Source: Boletus sp. NGJ
Lineage: Eukaryota; Basidiomycota; Agaricomycetes; Boletales; Boletaceae
DNA: 64,000 bases
Direction: 5' to 3'
Assembly: GCA_019096195.1 (NCBI GenBank)
Contig: JAGTXK010000030.1
Coordinates: 1 to 64,000 of the forward strand
Part shown: positions 59,158 through 64,000 of the stretch, one piece after another
Layout: each line of letters begins with the position of its first letter
How positions within the stretch are numbered: the stretch's first letter is position 1
Notes under the pieces: generated by a model
Databases searched by the model: none
What the model saw: only the letters and a program-made list of their open reading frames with translations
Told to the model about the DNA's origin: nothing
Program-made: the position numbers and the translations under genes

Positions 59158-60050
59158 TCAGACCTTCATGAAAGCGTCCGTCATTCCTGTAAAGTCTGCA
59201 ACGACGAATCGAGAACACGATAGGTATGGACCAGTCCGTTTTCCCCCGGAGGATAACGGCGTACCTTGACATGTTTGCTTGATCTGTTTGAGAGCCTTGC
59301 GTTGGCCCTCTTCGAGGTTCTGGGTGAGCTCTACTGTCTCCTGGTGTTTTCTGACAGACAGTGCCTGGAAAACCACAAACATGAAGAGCACCGCGAGAGT
59401 TGCGTGATATATGCGCCGCGAATCGATAAGAGATACAGACCACAAGCGTTTTCTGTGCTTCGACGATCTTGACGATAACCTCCCGTTTCTTGTCCTCGAT
59501 GGCGGCGTATTTTAGAAGAAAGTCTTGGTATGTCCCTTCCCTGATCGTCAACGCTCGCAACCCAACGGTCACATTCGAGGCAGAATACGCGCTCTCCTCA
59601 CATTTCATTCATGATCCCTTTGACTTCGCCTTGCTTTCGATCGACCTGCTCGAGACGATCCAGTGAGTAAAGAAAAAAAACGCACGACACGAGAGATCTA
59701 GCGCGCGGACGTGTTCGTCGAGTTCGGCTTGTGCCGCTTTCAGAAACTTTCTCTCCTTTTCTCTTTTCTGTTTCTGCCACGTCACTGTAAACGCAGGGGT
59801 TCCCGCATACATGCATGTATGCATATTGGAGGTAATTTGGCGACGTGGATCTGTCCTACGCACCCTTGAACTCTGCAACAGCCTTGGCGTACACCCTGGA
59901 AATCGATACAGGAATATCAGTCGCGTTTCATTGACGTGAGTACGACACATACTCTATATCCCGATCGTCGCTGTCTGCCGCCTTGCTGTATTGGGACACG
60001 TCGTCGTCGTCGTCCATGAGGTTCACCGAGCAAGATGCTTTAAGCGGCAT
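59158..60050 (-). CDS. Unrecognised small coiled-coil protein
   Basis: Exons join to about 170 residues. An acidic start (MPLKASCSVNLMDDDDDVSQ) leads into VYAKAVAEFK, KQKREKERKFLKAAQAELDE, DRKQGEVKGIMNEMEGTYQD, FLLKYAAIEDKKREVIVKIV, EAQKTL, ALSVRKHQETVELTQNLEEG, QRKALKQIKQTCQ, and a final DFTGMTDAFMKV. Apart from the first 35 residues it is almost continuous helix with heptad-like spacing. Several introns are clear (AT/GTGAGG...GATCAG/G; CAAG/GTACGC...TTGCAG/AC). One near 59,690 could not be placed confidently. Size and shape resemble small kinetochore or spindle-pole subunits, but no signature supports that. The start is chosen at ATG 60050; it lies 86 bp downstream of the next gene's stop on the same strand. 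Confidence 0.6.
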
Positions 60051-60135
60051 TTTCTGCAGCCCAGTGAGAAGTGGTAGAAGAAGAGATGGATAAGATTCGC
60101 CAAACGCGATCACGTGGTAGCATGCAGAGACAGAG

Positions 60136-61511
60136 TTAGGTCGCATTGACGAGCCTCGGTGCAACAACACAAAATCTAGACACCACGAGCAAGCTATGCG
60201 GAGGCGTCAACACGTCGAGCGCCCGAAACATCTCCAAGAGCCTAACACTCCCTTCGACACCAGCCAGCTCCACTTTTTGCCAGGGCAACCACACCATCAC
60301 ATCGTTCCCTTCTTCGAATCGATCGGCGCTGCTCACAGCGGATCTTCCGCCGTTCGTTGGCGCAAAATTGAACAGGACGACGTATGTACCCAACGTCAGA
60401 TCCCCGCTTGTAAATTGGTGTCGTCGAGTGAGACGGCAGAACGCGAGTCCCGAACGGGGACCAGCTGCGAAACGCGATCGTTCAGACACTTTGGCTACGT
60501 CGAGAACTTTCAGAATGCGAAGCTGCATGTCTGACGCAAACTTGGACCCAGATTCGATTTTCTGTTCCATCTGGCGTCTCCACAACGTAAAGTCTGTTTT
60601 TGCGCACGATATACGATGTTGAAAGCGTTCCGCCAAACCACCACTGCAGCGATGAATGAGACCGAGCTGCCGAGGAAGTACTGACGAGAAACAACGTACC
60701 GAACAAACTTGGGGTCTTTGCCGCGAGAATGCTTGTCTGGGCTCACCATCACACCCCGTTGGAGCTCACGATCGGTCGACGACGTGAAACTGTGCCCGTG
60801 TTGCTGAAGGAACAACGACAACAACTCTGCACTCGCACCTTCTTTGGTCGGATCAGTGGCCTGGGCAACATTCGTCGTGAGAATCGTCTTCATATGTTTC
60901 TTTGGTGATGCGGAGTGGTGTTCTGGGAGGGGTGGTGGTGGTGCAAGGGGTTTGAGTGGTACGGGCGGCTTAGTCGATGATGGGATAGGCACCGGAGGAG
61001 GTTTGAGAATAGATCTGGGTTTCTCAGAAGGCACAGATGGTAGCTTCGGCGGCGGTCGAAGCGAATTCAGACTAGGAACCGCTGTCTTGCTTGTCAGCTC
61101 GACTTTGGTTGTACGTGGTGGTGCGGCAGCAGGAGGCAGAAATACAGGCGGCTTCAGCACCTTGAGTGGAGGAAGCGTTTTATCTGTCGCTACACGGAGA
61201 GGGTGCGCAGACGACGCGGGCTTCAATTGCCGCTTGGGCACCGACGGTTTGCTTGGCCCAGACTCTGGCTCTCTGGGTACATCAAAGTCCACGAACGGGT
61301 TCCGTGGTCGTTCATGGATCGCGACAGAGACTGGTTTCTTCCTAGGTGGGCTTTTGGGCAGCGCAATGCGTTTGACTGGGGATGGAGGTGTGTCGTCGAA
61401 AGCAGAGACAAACTTGGTGATGCTCTCTGGTGGCTTGTAGCGCGACGTTGGCTTGGCCTTTTGAAAGCCGTCAGGTCCTTGTAGTCGTGGTTTCTTCGCA
61501 GAGCGTTCCAT
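60136..61511 (-). CDS. Unrecognised protein with Pro-rich N-terminus and folded C-terminus
   Basis: Two exons are joined by GTACGT...GCTGCAG near 60,640-60,700 in frame (FVR/GGLAERFQHRISCAKTDF). The first 270 residues are basic and Pro/Ser/Lys-rich (SPVKRIALPKSPPRKKPVSV; LKPPPVPIPSSTKPPVPLKP), with several S/T-P sites that suggest cyclin-dependent-kinase regulation and a nuclear protein. The C-terminal 160 residues look folded: WRRQMEQKIESGSKFASDMQ, LRILKVLDVAKV, LTLGTYVVLFNFAP and DVMVWLPWQKVEL. The strand-rich LGTYVVLFNF/VMVWLPW pair recalls an OB-like barrel, but this is only a resemblance. The ATG at 61511 is the first Met of an open frame; an upstream exon cannot be excluded. Function not known. 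Confidence 0.6.
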
Positions 61512-62244
61512 GCAGATATGATCAAACGGTGTTGATTCGGATAAGTCACAAAAGAGGTGTTGGTTTTCATCCTCTTTGTAATAGTACTACCAACCTGGTC
61601 ATTCCGTACACTGCCTGCGACAGACAACATGATCTCTCCATTCACACCCTCGACTTTCGCCCTTCTCATTCGCTATCGTACGTACCCGATGTATCTCCAC
61701 TCTATTCCACCCAACACCGACTGATCGTTGCGTGAATCCTCGTATCTCACACCGCTCGCGATGCATGTCTCTAGACGGCGTCGCGTCGGTTCGCGAGTCT
61801 ATGGTACGCACGTCGTCCATCTGTTTCTTGGGGTTCGTACGTTGGTGTATAGAGTTGTGTTCAGTGCATAACGATATCATCGTTCAGCTCGGCAAGTCGA
61901 TTTTCAACTGTTCGAAACTCGATGCAGAGTCACGGTACAAGTGTGGTTGTGGTGACGCAGCAACGACGACGACGTGACGGGTCACGGGGGGTGGGCGGCG
62001 GTACCTCCAGGTGTTGACTGCAGCGTGCCTAATGTATCCTGCACTTCAACATCAACCAAGGGAAAGGCTGGGGCCCCTACCTAACCACCTAGTACCCTGA
62101 GTCTATTCCTCTCAGAAGTTGAACCAGAACGACTATGATGATTCGCAGCGAGTGATACCGGACACACCCTCCCATGATTGCGACGATGCGCGTCGACGCA
62201 AACGACAATGATGCATAAGGAGTCTCGAAGATGAGCCAACATAC
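61512..62244. other. Intergenic region, no supported gene
   Basis: Short frames on both strands, none convincing. A (ACG)n-like run (61953-61976) and a G-run follow. Probably the 5' region of the minus-strand gene at 60136-61511. Confidence 0.4.
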
Positions 62245-62501
62245 CCTTGTTGATGACTCGCGATGACCCGGGATGGCTCATTCGTTCGCAATGATGAATT
62301 CCTGCTAGGGTCGGTAGCAAGACTTGGAGCATGAACGGCGGCGGCAGCTTTGATACCCTGCAAGAGTGTGTTTGTCTGTGCTTCGAAGGATGAGTCAAAA
62401 GAATTTTGTGAAGAATTGACAGGCTGTACAACGACAATATTAAAAGTTTAATTGTATGACGACCAATAACTCACTTCAGTGCCCGCGTGGTGAGCACACA
62501 T
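62245..62501 (-). CDS. Possible short gene, first exons only
   Basis: ATG 62501 gives MCAHHAGTE up to a GTGAGT donor. A 51-bp intron (62424-62474, ending TTGTACAG) then joins PVNSSQNSFDSSFEAQTNTL, LQGIKAAAAVHAPSL and NEPSRVIASHQQ to a GTATGT donor at 62244. Intron size and signals fit the other genes here and the joined frame is open, but I could not find the next exon or a family. It could be the 5' end of a gene, or chance. Confidence 0.3.
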
Positions 62502-63450
62502 CCCAACGACTCGCAGTCAGTTTGCTCGTGTAATGACGGCCATTTCACTCGCACTGCCAGGAAGAAATGGCGGATACCGACTTCGCGGGGTGGACCAGTG
62601 ACCACTGCATTGAAATGTTGGAACTTGTCGAATTAGCTTCAAGTTCTCAAGTGACGATACCTCCAAAATGCGAACCTACCGATACATACAAGCTTATAGT
62701 CAGAATATGCTCCAGGTAGGCACAACTTCGCCGCATCGCTGTATAACATTGCAGTGACCGAGGTCGGCATTGCAGGCTTGAGGTTTGGCAGCATAGGTAG
62801 TACTAACGGGAGCCTGGTCCGTGTTCGGACATTCCTGTTCGAGGGTACAGCTCCATCGATATTGTCCGTGGGCCTGTTGGATCTGATGGAGACACACCCT
62901 GATTCCTCGAGAGTTCCTGGCATCTTGAGCACCTCTTGGCTCAATTTCCGTCTGATTAAGAATCAGGTGAAAAGGTTGGCAGAGTCGTTAGCTACGTACC
63001 AGGGTTAACAAAGATGCTGCCACTCTCGCATCGACATGCAAGTAAGCCTGGTTGAGGGCCATGGCCACTCTAATTGTGCCCGCACACACGTCCGACGGGA
63101 CATTGCGAGGGAGAAAGGTTTATTGAGAGGACGTTCTCTATTGTCCCTATTATCTTGGGAGACAGCTTGGACCCCTCGGCAACGAGAACTCATTCATACA
63201 GAAGGTGCTTCAGTGCTAACACGATACGCTGTCTTTAATATCGTCGCCATCTCCTTGCGAGACTCCCAAAGCGGCGGGACAATACAGAACGTTCCGCTCG
63301 CAAACGCCCAGATACTGTACCATCAAGGTCAATGGACCGCCTCAAGGAGAAATAAACGGAACGTACATCGAGCAAGCCGTCCAGAACGTGTAAAACGTTC
63401 GGCTAAATACATAGTGCGAGAAAAACATCGGCAAGGGCACTAACAGTACG
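62502..63450. other. Unresolved stretch with candidate exons
   Basis: On the plus strand an ATG at 62568 starts MADTDFAGWTSDHCIEMLEL, VELASSSQ. A GTGACG...TTATAG intron would join it to SEYAPGRHNFAASLYNIAVT, EVGIAGLRFGSIGSTNGSL and VGLLDLMETHPDSSRVPGIL (to 63008). The opposite strand is open over the same stretch, so the coding strand is uncertain. The frame 63036-63443 on + is basic and unlike a folded protein. No family recognised. Confidence 0.3.
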
Positions 63451-64000
63451 TCAACGCGAAGTCATTCTAGGATGGGAAAGCACACCGATGATGATTACTA
63501 TAGCCGCAAAAATGGTCGAGTAGATGACTGCCTTCTTGAAGGCATGTTTGAGTGACCCCATTCGCTGCTCCTCGTCGTTGGATGGGCTGTCCGGATCACT
63601 CTCAAAGTTTTTCTTCGACTGTTGCTCGAGGTCGGGAGACGCGCCGCCCTTCTTCGAACTGTGCTCCGACTCTTCGTGCACATGTTCACAATCAGCGTGA
63701 TCGTCCAACATTGCAATCGCGCGCGTTCCGGAAAAGTCGTAGTCCGCTGGGCCTGTACCGCCGCTTAAGAAACATGTGGTTCCAGTTTGACATCCAGCTT
63801 ACTCATCAGAGACACGGATACGGTAAGTATTCCCGAGAAGAGGAGGCCAGTAAGTCCACTGCAAACAGCAGAATATGGTTCCGCAAGATTGGAAATATTA
63901 ATTTGTCCTGTCGCACCCCGTGAATAGTCTCGATCGTGAACTTGATACCAAATCGTACCATATATCTTCCAACAACCGATCATCCATGCAAGCATTCCTA
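63451..64000 (-). CDS. Dur3-type urea/polyamine transporter, C-terminal part
   Basis: The gene enters from the right edge (5' part missing). Exons 64000-63959, 63907-about 63799 and 63746-63451 give LAWMIGCWKIYG, QINISNLAEPYSAVCSGLTG, LLFSGILTVSVSLM, TDYDFSGTRAIAMLDDHADC, EHVHEESEHSSKK, SLKHAFKKAVIYSTIFAAIV and IIIGVLSHPRM. NI-NL, the YDF-GTRAI block and a last helix before the cytosolic end match fungal Dur3, a sodium/solute-symporter-family urea importer at the plasma membrane that is normally induced by nitrogen limitation. The introns are 51 bp (63908-63958) and one starting GTAAGC with acceptor GCCCAG/CGGAC. The cytosolic loop is acidic and His-rich. Confidence 0.8.

Overview
The window looks like nuclear DNA of a filamentous basidiomycete, most likely an Agaricomycete; I cannot name the species. 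Genes are split by many short GT-AG introns of about 50-110 nt. Fungal families recur (Def1, Pct1, a DAHP synthase, a Dur3-type urea transporter). The decayed mobile genes in the left third belong to families I associate with Agaricomycete genomes: a DUF6698-like protein, an XPG/PIN-like nuclease, a Crypton-like tyrosine recombinase and a pogo-like DDE transposase.

Layout. Positions 1-24,290 are a transposon graveyard: AT-rich, visibly poor in CpG, with broken reading frames. From left to right it holds a Tc1/mariner C-terminal relic, a DUF6698-like relic, degenerate 220-bp tandem repeats, a first copy of an unusual non-autonomous element (5462-6606), an XPG-like nuclease relic, a tyrosine-recombinase relic, a pogo-like transposase relic and a small Tc1-type deletion derivative. 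The recombinase gene is split by a second copy of the non-autonomous element, which is itself split by a 4.16-kb Tc1/mariner-type element (11603-15764). The pogo-like gene is split by a third copy (20066-21276).

Positions 24,488-64,000 are an ordinary compact gene region. In order: HMCES/SRAP protein, choline-phosphate cytidylyltransferase (-), membrane-anchored amidohydrolase, rhodanese/dual-specificity phosphatase (-), Def1, ribosomal protein eS28 (-), SAP-domain membrane protein (-), CFEM-like secreted protein, Upf1-like helicase with a mitochondrial-type N-terminus, RanBP2 zinc-finger protein, APC1, DAHP synthase (-), PIH1 protein, two unrecognised genes (-,-), an unresolved stretch, and the 3' end of a urea transporter (-) running off the window. 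The functions are mostly housekeeping: DNA-damage shielding, phospholipid synthesis, MAPK dephosphorylation, RNA polymerase II turnover, translation, anaphase control, aromatic amino acid synthesis and R2TP/chaperone assembly. I see no metabolic cluster. Several neighbours are divergent across 93-286 bp and probably share promoters.

The most interesting structures are in the transposon island. (a) A datable three-layer nest has an exact TA target duplication, confirmed by an empty site in another copy of the host element in this same window. (b) A Tc1/mariner-type family carries a second, convergent gene with a SAM-like fold, traceable in two diverged copies. (c) A satellite-built non-autonomous element carries a conserved TATA-bearing core.
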